DNA of 47,060 nucleotides. Origin: Acidobacteriota bacterium. Lineage in GTDB: Bacteria > Acidobacteriota > Vicinamibacteria > Vicinamibacterales > UBA2999. Both the position numbers and the translations under genes were made by a program. Positions 26,461-34,091 of the stretch are shown piece by piece; within the stretch, counting starts at the first letter, position 1; every line of letters starts with the position of its first letter. The stretch spans positions 1 through 47,060 of the forward strand of contig CAUJDN010000067.1 in the NCBI GenBank assembly GCA_963169195.1, given 5' to 3'. The notes beneath the pieces are model-generated. The model saw only the letters and a program-made list of their open reading frames with translations. It searched no databases and was not told the origin of the DNA.

Positions 26461-26496
26461 TCTTCGGCCACCGCAGTGGCAAGGAGGCGGCCCGCC

Positions 26497-27144
26497 TCAA
26501 CTGGCGGGATCCGGTTCTTGCTGACCGTCCGTCTTCCGTGCTTCCTTCGCGTCGCTCCCTGCGTTGAACGCGTTCATCACGCGCTCGATTCCCTCGGCGA
26601 CGAACAGCTCCGAGGCATCCGCGGCCCGCAGGATGGCCGCCGATATCGCTTCGCGCTCGTCAGGCCGGAACCGTCCGAGCACGTGGCCGGCCATGTCGGG
26701 ACGCGCCACGATGCGCCCATCGGCCGCCTGCACGTCTCCCCGCCCCACCCCGATGCGCAACCGGGGGAAGGCCTGGGTGCCCAGCGACTGCGCCACGGAC
26801 CTCAGTCCGTTGTGCCCGCCGTCGCTGCCCCCGCGCCGGGCGCGCAACCGCCCGAGCGGCAGCGCCACGTCGTCGGCGATCACGAGCAGGTCGGCGGGGT
26901 CGACCTTGTAGAAGTGCACCAGACTCGCCACGGACCGGCCGCTCAGGTTCATGAACGTGAGCGGCTTGGACAGCAGCACCGGTTCGCCGTTCCACGCGGT
27001 CTTCGCGGCCAGGGCCTCGAACGACTCGCGCCACTGGTCCACGCCCCATCGGCGCGCCAGCTCGTCCACCACCTGGAACCCGACGTTGTGCCGGGTCTCG
27101 CGGTACTCGGCTCCGGGGTTGCCAAGGCCGACGACGAGCTTCAT
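26497..27144 (-). CDS. pth: peptidyl-tRNA hydrolase
   Basis: The 215-aa enzyme recycles tRNA from peptidyl-tRNA. The family motifs are GLGNPGAEYRETRHNVGF (with the catalytic His), KPLTFMNLSGRSV, and the late RLRIGVGRG. The extra C-terminal tail (about 20 residues, ending GQQEPDPAS) is charged. ATG 27144 gives the exact canonical start MKLVVGLGNPG. The leader before it is a CTGCGCAAT repeat, so no normal Shine-Dalgarno is seen. Confidence 0.96.
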   Translation of the reverse strand: MKLVVGLGNPGAEYRETRHNVGFQVVDELARRWGVDQWRESFEALAAKTAWNGEPVLLSKPLTFMNLSGRSVASLVHFYKVDPADLLVIADDVALPLGRLRARRGGSDGGHNGLRSVAQSLGTQAFPRLRIGVGRGDVQAADGRIVARPDMAGHVLGRFRPDEREAISAAILRAADASELFVAEGIERVMNAFNAGSDAKEARKTDGQQEPDPAS

Positions 27145-27182
27145 GCCAATCTGCGCAATCTGCGCAATCTGCGCAAGCTGCG
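27145..27182. repeat. CTGCGCAAT 9-bp tandem repeat between rplY and pth
   Basis: The plus strand has about four copies of a nonamer (CTGCGCAAT, then CTGCGCAAG). It fills the entire gap between the rplY stop and the pth start, so the pth mRNA leader consists of repeat. Confidence 0.8.
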
Positions 27183-27881
27183 TTACTTCTTCTTCTCGGC
27201 CTTCTCGTCTTCCTTGTCCGTCTTGCCCTTCTTGATGACCTCGGGCTCGCTGCCCGCCGCTGCCGGCGCCGCCGTGGCGGTCTCGGCGCCCGCGGCCGGC
27301 TCTTCCACCGCGCGCGGCGTCACCACGTGAATCAGCATCGTGTCGAGGTCGGTGACGGGCGTCCAGGTGACGTTCTTCACCAGGTCGCGCAGGTGGATCG
27401 CGTCGCCCACGCCGAGCGCGGTCACGTCCACCTCGACGGCGTTCGGGATCTCGGCCGGCAGGCATTCGACTTCGATCTCGCGGTGCAGGAAGTCGAGCAC
27501 GCCTCCGTCGACCTTCACGCCGCGAGCCTCGCCCCGCAGGACGATGGGCACGGTGACCTGGATCGTGCGGTCCATGTTCACACGGTAGAAATCCGCGTGC
27601 AGCGGGTGGTGGGTGATGGGATCGAGCTGCACTTCCTTCACCAGCACGCGCGCGTCGACTTCGCCCGGCACCTTCAGGGTGATCAGGGTATTCAGCCCCG
27701 ACTTCGAGTGAAGGATGCGCATGAACGGCTTCGGATCCACCGCCACCGGCACCGGCGCCACGGGGTCGCCCGCCTTCTGGGCGCCGTAGACGACCGCGGG
27801 AATCTGGCCCGCCGCGCGGGTGCGGTTGTTCTCGTTCTTACCGGTGGAGGGGCGCTTGACGGCTTCGAGTACGGCTTCCAT
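27183..27881 (-). CDS. rplY: 50S ribosomal protein L25 (Ctc form)
   Basis: The 232-aa long form of L25 binds 5S rRNA. The N-terminal L25 domain (to about residue 95) contains the ARVLVKEVQLDPITHHPLHADF signature in split form: VKEVQLDPITHH and PLHADFYRV. The C-terminal TL5/Ctc beta domain covers about 100-190. An Ala/Glu/Lys-rich tail ends in KKK. ATG 27881 follows GAAGGAA. The prs-rplY-pth order is common. Confidence 0.95.
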   Translation of the reverse strand: MEAVLEAVKRPSTGKNENNRTRAAGQIPAVVYGAQKAGDPVAPVPVAVDPKPFMRILHSKSGLNTLITLKVPGEVDARVLVKEVQLDPITHHPLHADFYRVNMDRTIQVTVPIVLRGEARGVKVDGGVLDFLHREIEVECLPAEIPNAVEVDVTALGVGDAIHLRDLVKNVTWTPVTDLDTMLIHVVTPRAVEEPAAGAETATAAPAAAGSEPEVIKKGKTDKEDEKAEKKK

Positions 27882-27914
27882 GGGTTCCTTCGCTCTCGGG
27901 CTCTCGATCGGGAC

Positions 27915-28871
27915 TCAGACGAACAACGACGACACGGAGGTCTCTTCGTGAATGCTGCGGATGGCCTGTCCGAGAAGCCGCCCGACGTTCAGCGGGACGA
28001 TCTTCTGGCACTTCTCCTTCTCGGCGGACAGCGGGATGGTGTTGGTGATGATCAGGCGATCGATGGGCGCCTTCTCGATGCGCTCGATGGCGGGGCCCGA
28101 CAGCACACCGTGCACCGCGCACGCCATCACGCGCTCGGCGCCGGCGTCGCGCAGGGCCTGCGCCGCCTTCTGGATGGTGCCCGCCGTGTCGATGATGTCG
28201 TCCGCGATGACGCAGGCGCGGCCACGCACCTCGCCAATCACGTTCATCACCTCCGCGCTCCCGTCGTCCGGGCTGCGCCGCTTGTCGATGACCGCCAGCT
28301 CGGCGTCCAGGCGCTTGGCATAGGCCCGCGCGCGCTCGGCGCCGCCGGCATCGGGCGCCACGATGGTCAGGTTCGAGAAGTTCTGGCGCGACAGGTAGTC
28401 GATGATGACCGGCGCGGCGAAGAGGTGGTCCACCGGGATGTCGAAGAAGCCCTGGATTTGCGCCTTGTGCAGGTCCATCGTCAGGACGCGATTGGCGCCG
28501 GAGGCGCTCAGCACGTTGGCCACGAGCTTGGCCGAGATGGGTACCCGGGGCTTGTCCTTCCGATCCTGGCGCGCGTAGCCGTAGTAAGGGAGCACGGCGG
28601 TGATGCGCGCCGCCGACGACCGGCGGAACGCGTCCACCATGATCATCAGCTCCATCAGGTGCTGATCGACCGGCGCGCAGGTGGGCTGGATGATGAAGAC
28701 GTCCGTCCCGCGGATGTTCTCGTCGATCTGGAACGACACCTCGGTGTCCGGGAACCGGCGCAGCCGGGCCTGGCCCAGGCCACAGCCCAGGAACTCCGCG
28801 ATCTCCCCGGCCAGGCGCGGGTGCGCGCTGCCCGAGAACACCTTCAATTCGCCAAATCCCGTCGGTCGCAT
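27915..28871 (-). CDS. prs: ribose-phosphate pyrophosphokinase
   Basis: The 318-aa PRPP synthase transfers pyrophosphate from ATP to ribose 5-phosphate. It shows the flexible-loop/ATP-site residues (LPYYGYARQDRKDKPR), the Mg site TMDLHKAQIQGFF, and the PRPP loop VIADDIIDTAGTI. The start ATG 28871 gives the usual N-terminus; the longer frame upstream runs through a tRNA gene. Unusual: only 7 nt separate the tRNA-Gln CCA end from this ATG, leaving no room for a Shine-Dalgarno on a processed mRNA. Confidence 0.96.
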   Translation of the reverse strand: MRPTGFGELKVFSGSAHPRLAGEIAEFLGCGLGQARLRRFPDTEVSFQIDENIRGTDVFIIQPTCAPVDQHLMELMIMVDAFRRSSAARITAVLPYYGYARQDRKDKPRVPISAKLVANVLSASGANRVLTMDLHKAQIQGFFDIPVDHLFAAPVIIDYLSRQNFSNLTIVAPDAGGAERARAYAKRLDAELAVIDKRRSPDDGSAEVMNVIGEVRGRACVIADDIIDTAGTIQKAAQALRDAGAERVMACAVHGVLSGPAIERIEKAPIDRLIITNTIPLSAEKEKCQKIVPLNVGRLLGQAIRSIHEETSVSSLFV

Positions 28872-28878
28872 GGTGAAC

Positions 28879-28953
28879 TGGTTGGGGCGGAAGGATTCGA
28901 ACCTTCGAATACGGGTTCCAAAGACCCGCGCCTTACCGCTTGGCCACGCCCCA
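28879..28953 (-). tRNA. tRNA-Gln (TTG)
   Basis: On the minus strand the acceptor TGGGGCG pairs with CGCCCCA, the anticodon stem CGGGT/ACCCG encloses CTTTGGA (anticodon TTG), and the T arm contains GGTTCGAATCC. CCA is encoded (28879-28881). It is 75 nt long with CCA. A tRNA-Gln between ispE and prs is a known arrangement in several phyla. Confidence 0.95.
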
Positions 28954-29019
28954 ACACACCGGGGCAAACCCATATCGTATATGGGATTGCGGTTCGTGGC
29001 AATCACACGGGCGGGCCGC

Positions 29020-29123
29020 AGATCACGACAAGGCCGCAGATTGCGCAGATTTCACAGATTCCGAACCCCAGAACCCCAGAACCCCAGAACCCCAGAACCC
29101 CAGAACCCCAGAACCTCAGAACC
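29020..29123. repeat. composite repeat: CGCAGATTG units then GAACCCCA octamers
   Basis: The plus strand first shows CGCAGATTG/CGCAGATTT/CACAGATTC nonamers (29034-29062), then about six near-perfect GAACCCCA octamers (29066-29115), then GAACCTCA variants. It lies between the ispE stop and the tRNA-Gln gene, so it is in the presumed transcript. Confidence 0.85.
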
Positions 29124-30008
29124 TCACAGCCCCAGCTTTCCCGCATGCTCCCGCCGCGCGAGCGTCCGCGTCACGACGACCGTCCACCCGGGTCGGGCCA
29201 GGTCCCGGGCCGTCCGTCGGGCGGCGTCCACCCGCTCGAACAACCCGAACACGGTCGATCCCGAGCCGGACATGGCCGCGAAGGCCGCCCCCGCATCGAG
29301 CAGCGACTGCCGGATGCGGCCGATGGTGGGGTGGTGCCGGACCACCGGGGGCTCGAGGTCGTTCCTGAGCGACGCCGCCCAGGCCGGCCATCCCGCGGGC
29401 GTCGGCCGGCGGGGGGGCTCCTGGCGGGCGCGACGAGGCTCCAGGTCGAACCAGCCGTAGGCTTCCGCGGTCGCGACGCCGAATCCCGGGCGGATGAGGA
29501 CGACGTGGACCCGGGGCAGGTCGGCGAGGGGATAGATGTCATCGCCGCGGCCAAGGCCGAGCGCCGTCCCCCCCACGAGGAAGAACGGCACATCGGAGCC
29601 CAGGGAGGCGGCCAGGCGGTGGAGCGTGGCGGCGTCGAACCCCAGCTTCCAGAGCCGGTTCAGGCCGATCAGCGTGGCGGCGGCGTCGGCGCTGCCTCCG
29701 CCAAGGCCGGCCTCGGACGGGATGCGCTTGCGCAGGTCGATGGTCACGCCGCGCGGTTCACCGCGCCCTCCCCGCCCCGTGCGCCACAGGAGCGATGCCG
29801 CCCGCCAGGCCAGGTTGCGGCGATCGGTTGGCACCGTCGGATCGTCGCAGGTGATCGCGAGCGGCCCGCGCGTGCCGGTCAGCGTGACCTGGTCGGCGAG
29901 CGCAAGCGACTGGAAGACGGTGCGCAGGTCGTGATAGCCGTCGGCGCGCAGGCCGAGGATGCGCAGGTCGAGGTTCACCTTGGCGAATGCAGGGAGCGAG
30001 AGAGTCAT
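29124..30008 (-). CDS. ispE: 4-diphosphocytidyl-2-C-methyl-D-erythritol kinase
   Basis: The 294-aa GHMP kinase phosphorylates CDP-ME in the MEP pathway, between the steps done by the IspD and IspF halves of the fusion encoded at 10469-11713. It has the N-terminal AFAKVNLDLRILGLRADGYHDL, the ATP loop IPSEAGLGGGSADAAA (about residue 95) and the C-terminal MSGSGSTVFGLFE. ATG 30008 overlaps the upstream stop as ATGA. Confidence 0.95.
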   Translation of the reverse strand: MTLSLPAFAKVNLDLRILGLRADGYHDLRTVFQSLALADQVTLTGTRGPLAITCDDPTVPTDRRNLAWRAASLLWRTGRGGRGEPRGVTIDLRKRIPSEAGLGGGSADAAATLIGLNRLWKLGFDAATLHRLAASLGSDVPFFLVGGTALGLGRGDDIYPLADLPRVHVVLIRPGFGVATAEAYGWFDLEPRRARQEPPRRPTPAGWPAWAASLRNDLEPPVVRHHPTIGRIRQSLLDAGAAFAAMSGSGSTVFGLFERVDAARRTARDLARPGWTVVVTRTLARREHAGKLGL

Positions 30009-30802
30009 GGCGTGCGAAGGGGCGCGACCGATCGCAGTTCCTCGATGGTCATCGGCTCGGTGTCCGGGGGAATGGCCACCTCGAACGCGGCGGCATCGAT
30101 GTCGGTGTTCACCTCGAGCTGCTGCACGCGCGCGGTCAGGTCCACGGCGCCGTCGGCGGACCTGAGGCGGACGGTGCGTGGAAACCCTCGGACGGTCTCC
30201 GCATAGTCGGCGCGCCAGCCGCCGCCGTCCACCGCGGCCACGGTCCAGGCGCCGGCCTGCTGGCGCAGGTAGACGGTACGCTGGCGCGCGGCCGAGACCG
30301 CGCGCCAGCCGCCGGGCCACTGACGGCCGTCCCCGACAGGTTCGCCGGAGCCCAGGCAGCCGGACAGGGCGCGCAGGAGGTCGTCGGCGCCGAGGGCCAG
30401 GCCCGTGAACCGCTCCAGCACCTCCGCGACCGTCGTGGGCTCGAGGACACGGCGATCCCGCGGCAGCAATAGCGTGGCGCGCTCGTCACGCGCGGCGAGG
30501 ATGAAGAGCGGTGCGCCGAACGGCGCGAGGCCCTCGAGTCGCGCGGCGCCGCCGCGCTCGAGCCCGGTAATGACGCGGCCGCGGAGCCTCTCGTCGCCGG
30601 CCCGCCCCGACAGGCCGAGCGCCATGGTCATGGTCCGAAGGCCGGCGCAGTGCGCCGTGGCGCCCTCGAAGATGGCGGCGGCGTCGCCGGCAATGGAAGA
30701 GGTGCCGGAGGGGCGCGGCGGCAGGCGCGCGGCGCACGACGCGCCCACGAGGAGCCCGGCGGCCAGCAGCAGGATCCTGATGCTACCGCCGGCGCTGGGC
30801 AT
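30005..30802 (-). CDS. LolB-like / DUF4292-type lipoprotein
   Basis: The 265-aa protein has a lipoprotein-type signal (RILLLAAGLLVGASC, candidate lipid Cys at about residue 23; the -3 position is Gly rather than Leu, so the lipobox is not ideal). The mature part fits a LolA/LolB-type half-barrel that would carry lipoproteins or lipids in the periplasm. It includes LRGRVITGLERGG, LEGLAPFGAPLFIL and the late AAFEVAIPPD. LolB genes commonly sit next to ispE, which supports the call. ATG 30802 overlaps the TPR gene end by 20 bp. Confidence 0.65.
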   Translation of the reverse strand: MPSAGGSIRILLLAAGLLVGASCAARLPPRPSGTSSIAGDAAAIFEGATAHCAGLRTMTMALGLSGRAGDERLRGRVITGLERGGAARLEGLAPFGAPLFILAARDERATLLLPRDRRVLEPTTVAEVLERFTGLALGADDLLRALSGCLGSGEPVGDGRQWPGGWRAVSAARQRTVYLRQQAGAWTVAAVDGGGWRADYAETVRGFPRTVRLRSADGAVDLTARVQQLEVNTDIDAAAFEVAIPPDTEPMTIEELRSVAPLRTP

Positions 30803-32750
30803 CCTCGATCTTCTTGTCGATGGCGTCGCGGTCGATGGACTCGCCGTCACCGGCCAGCGCGCGCTGCCAGGCGGCCGTCGCCTCGGCCCATCTGCCCTGC
30901 CGGGCCAGCACGTCGCCGTGGTGATCCTGGATCACCGAGTTCGCGGGCAGGGCCGCGGCGGCGCGGCCCAGGGGGCCGTCCGCCTCGGCCACCTTGCCCT
31001 GCTTGAAGAGCGCCCAGCCCAGGCTGTCCAGGTACGCGGGATTGTCGGGCTCGACCTCGAGCGCCCGCTCGATGAGCCTCACGGCTTCGGGCGTGCGATC
31101 GGTCTTGTCGGCCAGCAGGTACCCGAGGTAGTTGAGGGCGACGGCGTCCAGCGGGTCCCGGTCGATCAGGGCGCGCAGCTCGCGCTCGGCGTCGGCCAGC
31201 CGTCCGGCCTCGTCGTACAGGCTGACGAGCCGCAAGGCGAACTCCTGGTCCTCCCCGAAGGCTTCCTGCGCCTGCTGCACCACCTTCACCGCGTCGTCGT
31301 AGCGTTTCTCGGCCTCATAGGCATCGGCGAGAGCCAGCGCCAGCTGCGGGCTGCGCGACTCGGCTCTGATGGCATCCTCGAGAAACGAGATGGCCTCGAC
31401 GCCGCGCCCAAGCCGGGAGAGGGCCTGCGCGCGGAGGCGGATGAGGCGCGCATCCCCGGGGTCGCGCGTGATCCCCTCGCCCGCCACCGACGCCGCACGA
31501 TCGTACTGGCGCGCCGCCATGAGGCCCTGCGCCAGATAGAGGTCGAAGACGGTGTCGGTGGGCACGAGCGTGCGCGCCTGGGTGAAGGCCGCGACCGCGG
31601 CCTCGTAGGCCCCGAGCTGCTGGTACGCCAGCCCGAGCTGCGCGAGCGCCATCGCCGCGTCGGATTCGCGGCCCCCGGCGCGGGCAGCCACGTCCCTCGC
31701 GAGTGGCGTGAGCAGATCAACGACCTGTCGGTACTGGTAACGATCCGAGAGTGCGCGTGACAGTGCGTTCAGGCCGGCCAGGCTCGTGGGATCGACGGAG
31801 AGGATCCGCCGCGCCGCGTCCTCCGCGCCCGCGCTGTCGTTCAGCTGCCGCGCGGCCGTCGACATCAGATAGAGCAGCCGCGTGTCGTTCGGGCTGCCCG
31901 TGAGCATCTCGGCCAGCGTGTCCTTCGCGCGCGCCGCGCCCATGCCTCCCGGCACGTTGAGCAGCGCCGACACGTATCGCAGGCGCAGGTCCCGGCTGGG
32001 CCCGCGCACGCCCTCGATGGCCTGGCCGAAGGCGCCTGCGGCAGCGGCCCAGCGTCCCAGCCGCTCGTAGAGGTCGCCGAGCGACACGTAGTACCGCGGG
32101 TTGATCTCGGCAGCCTGCGCCAGCGCCTCGGCCGCCTCGGACATGTCCCCTTTCGATCGACGCGCGTCGGCCAGCAGGACGAAGGGCTCGGCCAGATAGG
32201 GGGCCTGTTGCGCCACCTTCTCGAGTTCGGCAATGGCCGCGTCGGTGTCGCCCGTCCTGAGGAGGAGGCGGCCAAGGGCCAGCTGCAGGCTGAGATCGGT
32301 GGCCATGGCCGGCGTGGAGCGGATGGCCTTCAGGTGCTCGAGGGCCTTGGACCGAAGGGAGCCCTCGGTCTCGCCGGCCGGCGGCGGCGCGGCGCCTTCC
32401 GACCATGCCGAGAACACCAGACCGAGGATCCGGTGTGCCTCGACGTTGTCCTTGTCGATGGCCAGCGCCTTCTCGGCCGCGGCACGCGCGGGCTCGGCTT
32501 CGTTCCTGCGCGCGTGCAGCGCCGCACGCTCGGCTAGGATGTCCGCGGAGCCGGGGTCCAGCGCCTGCGCACGCTCCAGCGCGGCGAGCGCGCCGGCGCT
32601 GTCACCCTCGGCCTCGAGGCGCCGCGCCATCATGAACTCGTAATACGCCTGCCCCGACGGCGAGGCCTGCGTGGCCGCCGGAGACTGCGCGAACGCGGAC
32701 CACGTCGGCAGCGTCAGGACGATGGCCACCGCGGCGGACGTGAGGCCCAT
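30783..32750 (-). CDS. secreted TPR-repeat protein
   Basis: The 655-aa protein has a signal peptide (MGLTSAAVAIVLTLPTW, cut near SAFAQ) and then about fourteen tetratricopeptide repeats. Typical helices are AGALAALERAQALDPGSA, TPEAVRLIERALEVEPDN and YLDSLGWALFKQGKVAEAD. TPR proteins scaffold periplasmic complexes; members beside lolB and ispE are common in several phyla, but the function is unknown. ATG 32750 is chosen for its signal peptide. Upstream, GGGGGAG is too far to be an ideal Shine-Dalgarno. It heads the long minus-strand cluster. Confidence 0.85.
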   Translation of the reverse strand: MGLTSAAVAIVLTLPTWSAFAQSPAATQASPSGQAYYEFMMARRLEAEGDSAGALAALERAQALDPGSADILAERAALHARRNEAEPARAAAEKALAIDKDNVEAHRILGLVFSAWSEGAAPPPAGETEGSLRSKALEHLKAIRSTPAMATDLSLQLALGRLLLRTGDTDAAIAELEKVAQQAPYLAEPFVLLADARRSKGDMSEAAEALAQAAEINPRYYVSLGDLYERLGRWAAAAGAFGQAIEGVRGPSRDLRLRYVSALLNVPGGMGAARAKDTLAEMLTGSPNDTRLLYLMSTAARQLNDSAGAEDAARRILSVDPTSLAGLNALSRALSDRYQYRQVVDLLTPLARDVAARAGGRESDAAMALAQLGLAYQQLGAYEAAVAAFTQARTLVPTDTVFDLYLAQGLMAARQYDRAASVAGEGITRDPGDARLIRLRAQALSRLGRGVEAISFLEDAIRAESRSPQLALALADAYEAEKRYDDAVKVVQQAQEAFGEDQEFALRLVSLYDEAGRLADAERELRALIDRDPLDAVALNYLGYLLADKTDRTPEAVRLIERALEVEPDNPAYLDSLGWALFKQGKVAEADGPLGRAAAALPANSVIQDHHGDVLARQGRWAEATAAWQRALAGDGESIDRDAIDKKIEDAQRRR

Positions 32751-32759
32751 GACCAGATT

Positions 32760-32807
32760 CTGACGCACTCCCCCAGCGGTGTATAGTCCTCTTATGCCCG
32801 TCGACAA
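32760..32807. promoter_or_regulatory. overlapping divergent promoters of the TPR and Trm112-like operons
   Basis: Plus strand: CTGACG (32760-32765), 16-bp spacer, TATAGT (32782-32787). The predicted start coincides with the A of the Trm112-like ATG at 32794, giving a leaderless mRNA. Minus strand: TTGTCG (32807-32802), 16-bp spacer, TATACA (32785-32780), predicting a leader of about 23 nt for the TPR gene. The two -10 boxes overlap in the sequence TGTATAGT, so the polymerases would exclude each other. Confidence 0.5.
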
Positions 32808-32964
32808 GGAGCTGCTCGAGATCCTCGCGTGCCCGGCCTGCAAGACGCCGGTCAGGCTGATCAAGGACGGCACCGCGCTCAAGTGCGATTCCTGTCATCG
32901 CGTGTATCCCATCAGGGACGACATCCCGGTGATGCTCATCGACGAGGCCACGGTCGAGCCCTGA
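32794..32964 (+). CDS. Trm112 family zinc-binding protein (YcaR/UPF0434-like)
   Basis: The 56-aa protein has four zinc cysteines at C13, C16, C31 and C34 (LACPACKTPV and LKCDSCHRVYPI) and the conserved IPVMLIDEA end. In bacteria these small proteins often precede LPS genes (as beside lpxK/kdsB); their role as partner of methyltransferases is known in eukaryotes and archaea, less so here. ATG 32794 gives the family start. No Shine-Dalgarno precedes it, and the promoter spacing predicts a leaderless transcript. Confidence 0.9.
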   Translation: MPVDKELLEILACPACKTPVRLIKDGTALKCDSCHRVYPIRDDIPVMLIDEATVEP

Positions 32965-34040
32965 GCCCGCGTCGCTTCCTCCTGATCCGCCTGCGCCTCA
33001 TCGGCGATGTCGTCTTCACGACGCCGGTCGTGCGCGCCCTGAAGCGCCGGTTCCCCGACGCGCACCTCACCTATCTCGTGGAAGCCGCCGCCGCGCCCGT
33101 CGTGCGGCACAACCCGCACATCGACGACCTCGTCATCGTCGAGCGCCCGCGCGGTTGGGAGCGCGTGCGCTACGACTGGGCGCTGGCCGGCCGCCTGCGG
33201 CGCGGGCGCTTCGACGTGGCCATCGATCTGCACGGCGGCCCGCGGTCCGCCTGGCTGACGCGCGCGTCCGGCGCCCCGATGCGCGTTGGCTACGCGCTGC
33301 CCGGCCGCGCGTGGGCCTACACGACGCGTGTGAGGTGGTCACCATCGCTCGTGCCCCCGCGGCACTCCGTGCTCAATCAGTGGGACCTGCTGACGCCGTT
33401 CGGCATCGGCCCGGCAGAACCAGCGGAGGACGCGGTGGAGATGCCGCTCGACCCGACCGCCGCGGCGCGCGTGGACGAGCGCCTGGGGGACGCGGGCGTC
33501 CCGACGCGCGCCACGCTGGCCGTGCTGCACGTGAGCGCCGGCAACCCGTTCCGCCGATGGCCCGCGGAGCGCTTCGCCGAGCTCGCGGCGAAGCTGGCCG
33601 GCCTGCCGGCGCCCCTCCACGTCATCGTCACGTCGGGACCGTCCGAGGCGGAGGCCGCCGTCCGCGTGGCCGTCGAGGCGCGCCGGCTGGCCTCGGACGA
33701 TGGCGAGCGCATCGTGCGTTGCGGGGAGTTCGACCTCGAAGAGCTGGCCGCGCTGGTCACCCGGTCGGCGCTCTACATCGGCGGCGACAGCGGTCCGCTG
33801 CACATCGCCGCCACGACCCGCACGCCGGTCGTGGCGCTCTTCGGGCCCACGCTGGCGGACCGATCGCTGCCGTGGCGCGATCCGGCGATTCCCTCCCTGG
33901 GCGTGGATGCGGGGCCGCTGCCGTGCCGGCCGTGCCACCAGCGCACGTGCGCCCCCGGGGACTACCGCTGCCTGACCGGCATCACCGTCCCGATGGTGCT
34001 GGACGCCTGCCAGCGCGCACTGGCAGCCGCGCGCCACTGA
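32961..34040 (+). CDS. glycosyltransferase family 9 (heptosyltransferase-like)
   Basis: This 359-residue reading frame fits GT9/WaaF-type ADP-heptose:LPS transferases. The N-terminal Rossmann domain is RFLLIRLRLIGDVVFTTPVVRAL. The C-terminal nucleotide domain has VLHVSAGNPFRRWPAERF and the YIGGDSGPLHIAA motif, followed by FGPT and a cysteine-rich CRPCHQRTC segment. It likely adds heptose to the LPS inner core on the cytoplasmic face. Start problem: no ATG, GTG or TTG exists between the Trm112-like frame and the conserved core. The best candidate is CTG at 32961, which overlaps the upstream stop as CTGA. Further upstream the frame only covers the Trm112-like gene. Confidence 0.88.
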   Translation: MSPRRFLLIRLRLIGDVVFTTPVVRALKRRFPDAHLTYLVEAAAAPVVRHNPHIDDLVIVERPRGWERVRYDWALAGRLRRGRFDVAIDLHGGPRSAWLTRASGAPMRVGYALPGRAWAYTTRVRWSPSLVPPRHSVLNQWDLLTPFGIGPAEPAEDAVEMPLDPTAAARVDERLGDAGVPTRATLAVLHVSAGNPFRRWPAERFAELAAKLAGLPAPLHVIVTSGPSEAEAAVRVAVEARRLASDDGERIVRCGEFDLEELAALVTRSALYIGGDSGPLHIAATTRTPVVALFGPTLADRSLPWRDPAIPSLGVDAGPLPCRPCHQRTCAPGDYRCLTGITVPMVLDACQRALAAARH

Positions 34041-34091
34041 CCGGCTTCAGCCCGCGCGCCGGCTCGGAGTAAGCTGAACGCTCCAACCGGC

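Noticed and set aside
27327..30206. 959-aa plus-strand open frame across rplY, prs, tRNA-Gln and ispE
   Set aside because: It crosses three certain genes and a tRNA on the other strand and encodes repeat-derived runs.
32829..32960. N-terminal extension of the GT9 protein through the Trm112-like gene
   Set aside because: This part is an out-of-frame reading of the Trm112-like gene with no similarity to GT9 N-termini.
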